Source: Burkholderiaceae bacterium
GTDB taxonomy: Bacteria; Pseudomonadota; Gammaproteobacteria; Burkholderiales; Burkholderiaceae
DNA: 17,360 nucleotides
Assembly: GCA_947380285.1 (NCBI GenBank)
Contig: CANCQD010000044.1
Span: forward strand, 1 to 17,360
Direction: 5' to 3'
This document shows, piece after piece, positions 1 through 7,258 of this stretch. Numbering within the stretch: position 1 is the first letter of the stretch; the number at the start of each line of letters is the position of its first letter. The notes under the pieces were generated by a model. That model was not told where the DNA came from and ran no database searches. It saw nothing but the letters and a program-made list of their open reading frames with translations. The position numbers were made by a program, and so were the translations under genes.

Positions 1-189
1 AAAATCACGGGAGAAAGAGATCCCCTGCCACAGTTGCGTGAAATGGTGTTGGCTCTGAATACTGGAAATGACGAAGAAATTCCGGTGATTGCTTCTTTTG
101 AATTAAATCAAGTCCTCACTAAGCCTAAAGAAAAGGCTTTGCTATGGCAAGATTTATTGCTCGCTAGATCGGTACTGCAAAATAGTTGA
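1..189 (+). CDS. C-terminal fragment of an unrecognised protein
   Basis: An open frame runs from the first base to a TGA at 187-189 and encodes the last 62 residues of a protein that starts outside the window. The fragment begins KITGERDPLPQLREM, ends LLLARSVLQNS, and looks soluble and mostly helical, with no transmembrane segment. I do not recognise the family and see no catalytic motif. It is believed to be coding because it has no internal stop, shows normal codon usage, and ends just before an inverted repeat that separates it from the convergent lplT gene. The reading frame is well supported; the function is unknown. Confidence 0.6.
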   Translation, partial: KITGERDPLPQLREMVLALNTGNDEEIPVIASFELNQVLTKPKEKALLWQDLLLARSVLQNS

Positions 190-211
190 TCACTCAGTTT
201 TAACTAAGTGA
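190..211. terminator. Imperfect inverted repeat between two convergent genes
   Basis: Bases 190-199 pair with 202-211 with a single C/A mismatch (195/206), giving a hairpin with a small T-rich loop. It begins right after the stop of the upstream plus-strand gene and lies 20 bp beyond the stop of lplT. No T tract follows on the plus strand and only a short T-rich stretch follows on the minus strand. It is therefore a plausible but weak bidirectional terminator. Confidence 0.4.
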
Positions 212-231
212 TGATGAAATGGTGACCGAGC

Positions 232-1551
232 TTAGTGCTTGTGCTCACCAATCAAATGCATAGAGTCATACTCCGCTTGATTTCTGGCGTGCCGTTTAAT
301 GACTAGCCACATGATGAGGCTCACAATTACACCAAATCCAATAATGACTATTTGGATAGGAATATCTAACCAGATCAGCAGCGAATAGATCAGCAACATC
401 ATCAAGACGGAAATATTTTCGTTAAAGTTCTGGACTGCAATGGAGTGACCTGCAGACATCAGAACATGGCCGCGATGCTGTAACAAGGCATTCATGGGAA
501 CAACAAAATAACCCGCTAGCCAACCCACCAAAATTAATAAGAAATAAGCAGGTAATAAGTTCAGGGTGACCTGCAACTTTCCAATGGAGAAAATGCTGGT
601 ATCGGGAAGCATGTCAGAGTTATAGACAGCCATGACACAGACCACCAGACCCATCGCAATGCCGTGGGGAAGAACGTTTAGAGACTTGCGTAACGGAATT
701 CTCCAAGCTGCATACATTGCGCCACCAGCCACACCTACGGCAGATATCGCTTGCAGAATTGCGCCTTGCGAGAGATTCATATTAAGCGCAACTTGCGCCC
801 ACTTAATCACAATAAATTGCAGGGTTGCACCAGCACCCCAGAACAAGGTAGTTACTGCTAAGGAAATTTGACCAAGGCGGTCATTCCAGAGTGTCCTAAA
901 GCAAATGGCGAAATCTTTAATCAACTCAATCGGATTGGTTTTTTGAGAGACGTAACGGGCTCCGGTATCTGGAATCTTTAAGTTAATCAGTGCGGCAACA
1001 ACGTAAATCATCATGATGATTAGAATGGCCGATTCTGCTGGGGTATCAATACCTGTATCAAAAGCTGGTATGTCCAAAGCTAACAGACTGTTTGATACCG
1101 TAGTGCTAATAAGAACGCCACCTAAAACTGTGCCCAAAATAATAGAGCCAACAGTAAGACCTTCAATCCAACCATTGGCGGCAACCAATTTTTCAGGGGG
1201 AAGTAATTCGGTGAGGATGCCGTACTTTGCAGGGGAGTAAGCGGCAGCGCCTAGACCAACAATGGCATAGGACATGAGCGGGTGACTGCCAAATAGCATT
1301 ACCACGCAACCAATGAACTTAATGGAGTTAGTAATAAACATGACATTTCCCTTGGGGCGGGAGTCTGCGAAAGCCCCAACAAAGGCTGCCAAGAGAACAT
1401 AGGACAACACAAAGAACAATTTGAGCAATGGCGTCATCCAGGCCGGCGCGTGGAGCTGGGCCAAGAGGGCAATGGCCGCAATTAGGAGGGCATTATCAGC
1501 AAGCGACGAAAAAAATTGCGCCGCCATAATGATGTAAAAGCTACGGTTCAT
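232..1551 (-). CDS. lplT: Lysophospholipid transporter LplT (MFS family)
   Basis: This 439-residue polytopic inner-membrane protein belongs to the major facilitator superfamily. The N-terminus (MNRSFYIIMAAQFFSSLADN) and the segment GAFADSRPKGNVMFITNSIK are characteristic of LplT, which flips lysophospholipids from the outer to the inner leaflet so that they can be reacylated. Hydrophobic stretches throughout fit about 11-12 membrane segments. It is longer than the E. coli protein (about 397 aa) because of an extra polar stretch near residues 149-173, followed by another membrane helix. In enterobacteria lplT is coupled to the acyltransferase gene aas; no acyltransferase is visible here. It diverges from alr. 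There is no Shine-Dalgarno sequence before the ATG, and a TAGATT box ends six bases upstream, so the mRNA may be leaderless. The family call is confident; the precise substrate is inferred. Confidence 0.88.
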   Translation of the reverse strand: MNRSFYIIMAAQFFSSLADNALLIAAIALLAQLHAPAWMTPLLKLFFVLSYVLLAAFVGAFADSRPKGNVMFITNSIKFIGCVVMLFGSHPLMSYAIVGLGAAAYSPAKYGILTELLPPEKLVAANGWIEGLTVGSIILGTVLGGVLISTTVSNSLLALDIPAFDTGIDTPAESAILIIMMIYVVAALINLKIPDTGARYVSQKTNPIELIKDFAICFRTLWNDRLGQISLAVTTLFWGAGATLQFIVIKWAQVALNMNLSQGAILQAISAVGVAGGAMYAAWRIPLRKSLNVLPHGIAMGLVVCVMAVYNSDMLPDTSIFSIGKLQVTLNLLPAYFLLILVGWLAGYFVVPMNALLQHRGHVLMSAGHSIAVQNFNENISVLMMLLIYSLLIWLDIPIQIVIIGFGVIVSLIMWLVIKRHARNQAEYDSMHLIGEHKH

Positions 1552-1554
1552 TCG

Positions 1555-1563
1555 TACAATCTA
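1555..1563. promoter_or_regulatory. Overlapping divergent -10 boxes for lplT and alr
   Basis: On the plus strand TACAAT (1555-1560, five of six matches to the sigma-70 -10) would start alr transcripts near 1567, leaving a leader of about 34 bases that contains a strong ribosome binding site. On the minus strand TAGATT (1558-1563) ends six bases before the lplT ATG. The two boxes share three bases. No convincing -35 box was found for either direction, so this is a prediction from -10 matches and gene geometry. Confidence 0.4.
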
Positions 1564-1585
1564 GTCATTTAGCAATTAAAACATG

Positions 1586-1593
1586 AAAGGAGG
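1586..1593 (+). promoter_or_regulatory. Strong ribosome binding site that fixes the alr start
   Basis: AAAGGAGG lies seven bases before the ATG at 1601 and is a near-perfect complement of the 16S rRNA 3' end. The in-frame ATG at 1583 lies upstream of this site and would place it inside the gene, so 1601 is the preferred start. Confidence 0.8.
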
Positions 1594-1600
1594 GGTGAAT

Positions 1601-2716
1601 ATGGGTGAATCAACTAACGGCCTGATTAATAGACCAATATTGGCATCTATTCATACGGCTGCCTTTCAGCATAATTTAAACCGAGTTCGTGAATTGGCGC
1701 CGGAGTCCAAGATTTGGTCTGTCATCAAAGCCCGTGCTTATGGCCATTGTTTTGATGCTGCCATCAAGGGGCTAGCCTCTACAGATGGCTTTGCCTTGCT
1801 CGATATTCAGGATGCAGCCTGGTTGCGTGAGCATGGCTGGGAAGGGCGAATCCTGCTTTTAGAAGGTTTCTTTCATGAAAATGAGCTAGCCCGTGCAGAA
1901 GAGTTAGCCTGTGACCTAGTGGCCCATTGCGACGCTCAAGTAGAGTGGCTTGAACGCTTCAAAGCAAAAAACCATAAACCTTTTAATGTTTTTCTAAAAA
2001 TGAACACCGGTATGAACCGTTTGGGGTTTAAGCCTGATGCTTATCGAACTGCGTTTCATCGCCTGCATGCTGCTGGTTATCACATGCACCACATGACCCA
2101 TTTTGCTAATGCCGATCAAGTTGATCAATTGCCTTCCGTGGGTGGGCAACAAGAAATATTTAATGAAACGATCGCAGGTTTAGAGGGCTCCACCTCCTTG
2201 GCGAACTCGGCTGCTATTTTGTGGCACCGTAATGCTTTAGGGGATTGGGTACGTCCTGGAATCATGCTCTATGGGGCATCACCAACAGGACTGCATGCCG
2301 ATATCCAGCACGCCAATCTTCAAGCAGTGATGCAGCTGCATAGTGAAATTATTGATATTCAGGACCTTCAAAAAGGCGATCACATTGGCTATGGTGGTCG
2401 CTATGAGGCGCCTGATGCAATGCGCATCGGCATTGTTGCCTGTGGCTATGCTGATGGATACCCGCGTCACGCAAGAGATGGTACGCCAGTTTGGGTGGCT
2501 TCTGGCGATCACGGCATTATTTGCCCATTGGTGGGCAAAGTTTCCATGGACATGCTGGCGATTGATTTGCGTAATGCTCCAAACGCAAAGATAGGTAGTG
2601 TTGTTCAGTTATGGGGCGACAAGGTTCCCGTGGATGATGTTGCGCAAATGAGCGATACGATTGGTTATGAATTGCTCTGCGCTGTAGCGCCGAGAGTGCC
2701 CGTAACCATTAAATAA
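1601..2716 (+). CDS. alr: Alanine racemase (PLP-dependent)
   Basis: The 371-residue protein interconverts L- and D-alanine with pyridoxal phosphate and supplies D-Ala for peptidoglycan. Its fold is an N-terminal TIM barrel followed by a C-terminal beta domain. The PLP-binding lysine is K43 in SVIKARAYGHC, and the second catalytic base is Y264 in HIGYGGRYEA. Other family signatures are MNTGMNRLGF (134-143), RPGIMLYGASPTG (218-230), GYADGYPR (282-289) and KVSMDM (313-318). The cofactor loop is unusual: the family normally has KANAYGHG, whereas here Asn is replaced by Arg45 and the last Gly by Cys50. The ATG at 1601 was chosen because an excellent ribosome binding site lies seven bases upstream. 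A strong hairpin terminator follows the stop. Confidence 0.95.
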   Translation: MGESTNGLINRPILASIHTAAFQHNLNRVRELAPESKIWSVIKARAYGHCFDAAIKGLASTDGFALLDIQDAAWLREHGWEGRILLLEGFFHENELARAEELACDLVAHCDAQVEWLERFKAKNHKPFNVFLKMNTGMNRLGFKPDAYRTAFHRLHAAGYHMHHMTHFANADQVDQLPSVGGQQEIFNETIAGLEGSTSLANSAAILWHRNALGDWVRPGIMLYGASPTGLHADIQHANLQAVMQLHSEIIDIQDLQKGDHIGYGGRYEAPDAMRIGIVACGYADGYPRHARDGTPVWVASGDHGIICPLVGKVSMDMLAIDLRNAPNAKIGSVVQLWGDKVPVDDVAQMSDTIGYELLCAVAPRVPVTIK

Positions 2717-2741
2717 AAAATCCTCCGAACTGGAGGATTTT
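2717..2741. terminator. Bidirectional intrinsic terminator between alr and bamD
   Basis: A perfect 10-bp stem (2717-2726 with 2732-2741) carries a 5-base loop, GAACT. The GC-rich core TCCTCC/GGAGGA is flanked by A's on the left (2715-2720) and T's on the right (2738-2741), so each strand reads as a stem followed by U's. It starts immediately after the alr stop and lies 28 bp from the bamD stop, as expected for convergent genes. Confidence 0.88.
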
Positions 2742-2768
2742 CTTAACGGGATTCAAAATTAAATGAGA

Positions 2769-3683
2769 TTACTTGTTCCAGAACTGCCACCATTTACGTT
2801 CTTTTTGAACACGTTGTCCAGTCGTCATCATTTGGCTATCAGGGAAGTTCAATTTAAAAACGCGGGCAGAGTCATTGCTTAGCTGAACCATACCCAGTTT
2901 TTCATAAGACTTTGTGAGGATGTAAAGCGCCTCCTCAACTGCTGGTGCGCGGTCATAGTCGCGGATCACCAGTTGCGCACGATTGGCTGCAGCCAAATAG
3001 GCACCGCGCTGATAGTAAAAGCGCGCAACGATGACATCAGCCTCTGCAAGAGAGTTCACGATATAACGCATACGATCTAAGGCATCTGGCTCATATTTAC
3101 TATTCGGGAAACGCTCTACAACAACCTTAAAGGATTCAAATGCTTCTTTAGCAGCCTTAGGATCGCGCTCACTTAGGTCTTGGCCAGTGAACTTTCCAAG
3201 CCATCCCAAATCATCATTAAAAGTTATCAAGCCTTTTAAATAGTAGGCGTAATCTAGACTAGGGCTACCTTGATGTAATTTAATAAAACGATCAATCGCA
3301 ACTAGAGCTTGTGCTTGTTCTTGGGCTTTCCAGTAGCAATAGGCGGCATTGATTTGAGCTTGTTGAGAGTAGGGACCAAATGGAAAGCGCGCTTCTAATT
3401 TCTCAAAGTATTTTCCACACTTAGCAAAGTCAGCATCGTTGAGCTTGTCGGTAGCTTCCGAGTAAAGTTTTGCCTCAGACCAAATATCGGTGTCATCTTT
3501 AGTCCCCTCACTACCTGCACACCCTCCTAAAAGCATTAATGCAGTAATGAGGATAAAAAGCAGGGCGATAGGAGTGCTATAAAAAAGGGATGTCTTTTTT
3601 TGTGGGGAAGAATTCCCAGCAAGCCTTAAACTGGCGTCTGATATTACGTCGGACATAACTGAAAGGCTCTCTAAGCGTGGCAT
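2769..3683 (-). CDS. bamD: Outer membrane assembly lipoprotein BamD
   Basis: This is the essential lipoprotein of the BAM complex that folds beta-barrel proteins into the outer membrane. A hydrophobic signal segment (about 38-52) ends in a lipobox, LLGGC, with the lipidated cysteine at C55. It is followed by a TPR-type helical region from about residue 70 with repeat units such as GPYSQQAQINAAYCYWKAQE and FPNSKYEPDALDRM. The 304 residues exceed the usual 240-280 because the region before the signal helix is long. The ATG at 3683 was chosen because AGGAG sits nine bases upstream and a perfect TATAAT lies further up. An internal ATG at 3656 would give a 295-residue protein with a more usual n-region but has a poorer ribosome binding site. 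The gene diverges from rluD. Confidence 0.92.
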   Translation of the reverse strand: MPRLESLSVMSDVISDASLRLAGNSSPQKKTSLFYSTPIALLFILITALMLLGGCAGSEGTKDDTDIWSEAKLYSEATDKLNDADFAKCGKYFEKLEARFPFGPYSQQAQINAAYCYWKAQEQAQALVAIDRFIKLHQGSPSLDYAYYLKGLITFNDDLGWLGKFTGQDLSERDPKAAKEAFESFKVVVERFPNSKYEPDALDRMRYIVNSLAEADVIVARFYYQRGAYLAAANRAQLVIRDYDRAPAVEEALYILTKSYEKLGMVQLSNDSARVFKLNFPDSQMMTTGQRVQKERKWWQFWNK

Positions 3684-4717
3684 TGCCGCAAACTCCTAAT
3701 TCGAATCCCATTGATTATATCGATGATGAGGATTTCATCTCCCTAGATATCCCTTTGGAGATGGCGGGAGAGCGCTTGGACAAGGTGTTAGCAGGGTCTT
3801 TACCTGATTATTCACGTAATCGCTTGAAGGCCTGGGTTGAGGCTGGGGCGGTGATGGTGGACGGAAAAGTTACCAAAGCACGTTATTTGCTGCATGGCGG
3901 TGAGAGCGTCAAGGTGTTCCCACAAGAAATGCCGGAACAATTTGCCTTTAGTCCAGAAGACATCCCTCTGGATGTGGTTTATGAGGATGACGCCATTATC
4001 GTGGTCAATAAGCCACCTGGCCTGGTGGTTCACCCTGCCGCTGGTAATTGGTCTGGAACCCTCTTAAATGGGCTCTTATTTCATTATCCCGAGCTAAAGC
4101 TACTTCCTAGAGCGGGAATTGTGCATAGACTAGACAAAGACACGTCGGGGCTGATGGTGGTTGCAAGAACATCTCAGGCCCAAACTTCATTAGTACGCCA
4201 ACTTCAAGATAGAACGGTAGGCCGCCGCTATCTGGCCTGGGTATGGGGAGATGCCCCAAGTCAAGGCAAGGTTTTGGCCTCAGTAGGCCGTGATCAAAGA
4301 GATCGCCTCAAGATGGCAGCCGGTAGTCCACAGGGCAAGCCCGCAGCTACTCTATTCCGACGCTTGGCTAAGGGGGTGGTGGGAGAGTCCGCGGTGGCGC
4401 TTTTGGAGTGCCGCTTGGAGACTGGTCGCACCCATCAAATTCGAGTTCACCTAGAGTCGCTTGGCTTTCCTTTGGTTGGCGACCCGGTTTATCGCAAAAA
4501 AGCACCGGGCGTAGCTAAAAACCTTTTATTTAATCGCCAAGCATTACACGCCTTTGCACTGAGTCTTCAACACCCCGTCAAAAATGAGTTGATGACTTGG
4601 TTTCGTATGCCACCCCAAGATTTACTCGGTTTATTGCCGCAACTCGGAATGAACGATGAGGTTCTCCCTAAGGAGTCAGTGGTATTGGCCTCAATTGAAA
4701 ATGAGTTGCGCCCATGA
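3677..4717 (+). CDS. rluD: 23S rRNA pseudouridine synthase RluD
   Basis: The 346-residue enzyme belongs to the RluA family, which converts specific uridines to pseudouridine; RluD acts on 23S helix 69 (E. coli positions 1911, 1915 and 1917). An S4 RNA-binding domain (about 31-90, ERLDKVLAGS onward) precedes the catalytic domain (about 108-310). The catalytic motif HRLDKDTSGLMV places the nucleophilic aspartate at D153. Further signatures are VVNKPPGLVVHP (109-120) and ETGRTHQIRVHL in the C-terminal half. The GTG at 3677 is preceded by GAAAGG ten bases upstream; the next in-frame ATG would cut into the S4 domain. With the longest bamD start the two divergent coding regions overlap by 7 bp. The 3' end overlaps pgeF by ATGA. 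RluC or another family member is possible, but the order beside bamD favours RluD. Confidence 0.9.
   Translation: MALPQTPNSNPIDYIDDEDFISLDIPLEMAGERLDKVLAGSLPDYSRNRLKAWVEAGAVMVDGKVTKARYLLHGGESVKVFPQEMPEQFAFSPEDIPLDVVYEDDAIIVVNKPPGLVVHPAAGNWSGTLLNGLLFHYPELKLLPRAGIVHRLDKDTSGLMVVARTSQAQTSLVRQLQDRTVGRRYLAWVWGDAPSQGKVLASVGRDQRDRLKMAAGSPQGKPAATLFRRLAKGVVGESAVALLECRLETGRTHQIRVHLESLGFPLVGDPVYRKKAPGVAKNLLFNRQALHAFALSLQHPVKNELMTWFRMPPQDLLGLLPQLGMNDEVLPKESVVLASIENELRP
3714..3719 (-). promoter_or_regulatory. Candidate -10 box for bamD inside rluD
   Basis: On the minus strand 3719-3714 reads TATAAT, a perfect sigma-70 -10. Transcription would start near 3707 and give a leader of about 24 bases containing AGGAG before the ATG at 3683. 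No good -35 is visible at 16-18 bp spacing. The box lies within the first codons of rluD. Confidence 0.4.
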
Positions 4718-5481
4718 GCTTTATTTTTCCTCAATGGCCGGCGCCAATATCAGTTCATGCTTTGGTGAGTACGCGTTCGGGTGGGGTCAGTCAGGCGCCT
4801 TTTGATTCACTGAATCTGGGTGATCACGTAGGCGACCAAGTTGCGGATGTTTTACGAAATAGGACTATCTTTGCAAAAGGTCTGCCAGCAGAACCCATTT
4901 GGCTAAAACAAACCCATCACACTAAAGTCAGCACACCTCAAAGCCGCAAATCAAATCTAGATCGGCCTATTGAAGCAGATGCTTCAGTGACCAATATTCC
5001 AGGAGAGGTATTGGTCATCATGACTGCCGATTGCTTGCCAGTTTTGTTTTCCAATGCTGCTGGGACCGTAATAGGGGCTGCACATGCTGGATGGAGAGGG
5101 CTTTGTGCTGGCGTTTTAGAGAACGCTGTTGCCGAACTCTTAAACATTTCAAATGATCAAAATCCAGCCGATTTGATTGCTTGGTTAGGGCCAGCAATTG
5201 GTCCAGAGTCATTTGAGGTCGGAGAGGAAGTAGTTAAATCATTTAAAGACAATGGCTTAGCCCTTCCCATGAATGCATTTAAAGCTATTCACAATAAGCC
5301 CGGAAAGTTCTTAGCTGATATTTACCAACTGGCAAGAGCGCACTTGAAGGCTTGTGGAGTAACGATGATTTATGGCGGGCAATTTTGCACCGTTAGAGAC
5401 CATGAGCAGTTCTTTTCTTATCGTCGCGATGGTGAGACTGGTAGATTTGCTTCTGCAATTTGGATTGCCAAAAAAGTTTAG
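4714..5481 (+). CDS. pgeF: Purine nucleoside phosphorylase / PgeF (YfiH, laccase-domain family)
   Basis: The 255-residue protein is a member of the Cu-oxidase_4/YfiH family. Members have purine nucleoside phosphorylase activity, and the E. coli protein (PgeF) corrects serine misincorporation in peptidoglycan precursors. The family zinc ligands are visible: H68 in WLKQTHHT, C107 in MTADCLPVLF and H124 in AAHAGWRGL. The C-terminal GGQFCTVRD and FFSYRRDGETGRFAS segments are also typical. The start ATG overlaps the rluD stop as ATGA, which indicates translational coupling. A pgeF homologue directly upstream of phaC also occurs in Cupriavidus and Ralstonia as I recall, so the neighbourhood is conserved. 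Older annotations call this family polyphenol oxidase or multicopper oxidoreductase, which is probably misleading. Confidence 0.9.
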   Translation: MSFIFPQWPAPISVHALVSTRSGGVSQAPFDSLNLGDHVGDQVADVLRNRTIFAKGLPAEPIWLKQTHHTKVSTPQSRKSNLDRPIEADASVTNIPGEVLVIMTADCLPVLFSNAAGTVIGAAHAGWRGLCAGVLENAVAELLNISNDQNPADLIAWLGPAIGPESFEVGEEVVKSFKDNGLALPMNAFKAIHNKPGKFLADIYQLARAHLKACGVTMIYGGQFCTVRDHEQFFSYRRDGETGRFASAIWIAKKV

Positions 5482-5510
5482 CGACAAACCATGCGGGTTA
5501 TTACTAGCCT

Positions 5511-5540
5511 TTGCACCAAACTAGGGTTATTGCGTATAAC
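5511..5540 (+). promoter_or_regulatory. Candidate phaC promoter with two TTGC motifs
   Basis: The 110-bp gap before phaC contains TTGCAC (5511-5516), an 18-bp spacer and TATAAC (5535-5540), which could be a sigma-70 promoter starting near 5547. TTGCGT recurs at 5530-5535, 19 bp after the first copy. TTGC is also the core of the motif cluster before phaR, so the same sites may bind PhaR. The -35 match is only three of six, so confidence is low. Confidence 0.35.
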
Positions 5541-5591
5541 TCTATAGCGCTTAAGGGCGGAGAATATCTCTAACTAATTAAAGAGACTACT

Positions 5592-7226
5592 ATGTTTGCA
5601 GGCATGAATACCGGTGCAACGCCATCTTTGGCGCCGCACCATATGGCGTTAATTCCGCCAGAGCGTTTATCTGAAATTCAAAAAGAATATTTCACGGAAC
5701 TAGCTCACATCGCAACTAATCCTGAGGCGATTGAAGTGAAAGATCGTCGTTTTTCAGGTAAGGCGTGGCACTCATCCTGGAGCAAAGTTATTGCAGCAAC
5801 TTATTTGCTCAATTCAAAGCACTTAATGGAGTTAGCAAAAGCAGTTGAGACGGATGAAAAGTCTAGGCAAAAAATTCTGTTTACAACCGAGCAAATGATC
5901 GATGCGCTTTCACCATCGAACTTTATTGCAACCAATCCAGAAGTATTAGAAAGCATTATTAGCTCACAAGGACAATCCATCCAAAAAGGAATTGTCAATT
6001 TGTTGGGTGATATGAAAAAAGGTAAGGTCTCGCAAACAGATGAGTCTGCATTTGAGGTAGGTAAAAATATCGCCACCACACAAGGTCATGTGGTGTTTCG
6101 TAATGAGTTGTTTGAATTAATTCAATACACACCATTAACTGAGCAAGTGTTTGAGCGTCCTTATTTGATGGTGCCACCATGCATCAATAAATATTACATT
6201 CTGGATTTGCAGCCCGATAACTCGGTGGTCCGCCATATGGTAAGTCAAGGCCACACCGTTTTCTTGGTGTCTTGGAAAAATCCAGATGCATCTATGGCAC
6301 AAGTCAGTTGGGACGATTATGTTGGCAAGGGCGTAATTAAAGCAATTGATGTTGTTAAAGAAATCGGGAACACCAAGCAAATTAATATCTTAGGATTTTG
6401 CGTTGGCGGAACTCTGACAACTTCTGCATTGGCTGTCTTAGCAGCTCGAAACGAGCACCCAGCCGCAAGCTTGACTCTTTTTACTACTTTATTGGATTTC
6501 ACCAACACTGGCATTCTTGATGTCTTTATTGACGAAGGCATGGTTGAGATGCGCGAGAACTCTATTGGCGGTAAGGGCGGTAAGTTTGGCATGATGTCTG
6601 GTTTAGATTTAGGCAACACCTTCTCTTTCTTGCGCCCCAATGACTTAGTCTGGAACTACGTGGTGGAGAACTATCTCAAAGGGAATTCACCGCCGCCATT
6701 TGATTTGTTGTATTGGAATGGTGACTCTACCAATTTACCGGGTGCAATGTACTGCTGGTATCTGCGCCACACCTACTTGCAAAATGATTTAGTCAAGCCG
6801 GGTAAGGTCAAAATTTGCGGCGAGAAGATTGATCTTGGAAAAATCAAATGCCCTGCATATTTATATGCCTCACAAGAGGACCATATTGTTCCTTGGCAGT
6901 CTGCTTATGAATCAACCCATCTACTTAAAGGCAAAAACCGTTTTGTTCTAGGAGCATCAGGACATATCGCGGGAGTGATCAATCCACCTGCCAAAAATAA
7001 ACGGTATTACTTTGAAAATAGCAAGATTGCAGCAACGGCTCAAGAGTGGCTGGATGATGCAAAACAAATACCAGGTAGTTGGTGGCCCGATTACACCAAA
7101 TGGCTCGAGAAATTTGGCGGTGAAAAGAAGCCTGCAAGCACTACTTTTGGTAATGCTAAGTACAAAAAAATGGAAGCTGCGCCCGGTGTGTATGTAAAAG
7201 AAAAAGCTATACCGGAAATTAAATAA
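5592..7226 (+). CDS. phaC: Class I polyhydroxyalkanoate synthase
   Basis: PhaC polymerises 3-hydroxyacyl-CoA (mainly 3-hydroxybutyryl-CoA) into PHA on cytoplasmic granules. The 544-residue protein has an N-terminal domain (to about 190) and an alpha/beta-hydrolase catalytic domain. The lipase-like box GFCVGGT carries the nucleophile C270; D430 in SQEDHIVPW and H458 in GASGHIAGVINPP complete the triad. Their spacing (160 and 188 residues from the Cys) matches C. necator PhaC (C319, D480, H508) almost exactly. The protein starts about 49 residues later than C. necator PhaC and lacks its N-terminal tail; an in-frame TAA at 5571-5573 shows this is not a miscalled start. The ribosome binding site is a modest AAAGAGA at 5580-5586. 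phaB follows after 32 bp, so the two are probably cotranscribed. Confidence 0.97.
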   Translation: MFAGMNTGATPSLAPHHMALIPPERLSEIQKEYFTELAHIATNPEAIEVKDRRFSGKAWHSSWSKVIAATYLLNSKHLMELAKAVETDEKSRQKILFTTEQMIDALSPSNFIATNPEVLESIISSQGQSIQKGIVNLLGDMKKGKVSQTDESAFEVGKNIATTQGHVVFRNELFELIQYTPLTEQVFERPYLMVPPCINKYYILDLQPDNSVVRHMVSQGHTVFLVSWKNPDASMAQVSWDDYVGKGVIKAIDVVKEIGNTKQINILGFCVGGTLTTSALAVLAARNEHPAASLTLFTTLLDFTNTGILDVFIDEGMVEMRENSIGGKGGKFGMMSGLDLGNTFSFLRPNDLVWNYVVENYLKGNSPPPFDLLYWNGDSTNLPGAMYCWYLRHTYLQNDLVKPGKVKICGEKIDLGKIKCPAYLYASQEDHIVPWQSAYESTHLLKGKNRFVLGASGHIAGVINPPAKNKRYYFENSKIAATAQEWLDDAKQIPGSWWPDYTKWLEKFGGEKKPASTTFGNAKYKKMEAAPGVYVKEKAIPEIK

Positions 7227-7258
7227 CAATTAACGAAGGTTTTTAAAAGGGGAAAGTA

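Noticed and set aside
1583..1600. Upstream in-frame ATG that would extend alr by six residues
   Set aside because: It would place the excellent ribosome binding site AAAGGAGG inside the gene, has none of its own, and encodes the unlikely MKGGVN.
6317..6640. Minus-strand open frame of 107 codons inside phaC
   Set aside because: It is antisense to the conserved catalytic domain of PhaC, with no ribosome binding site or recognisable protein.
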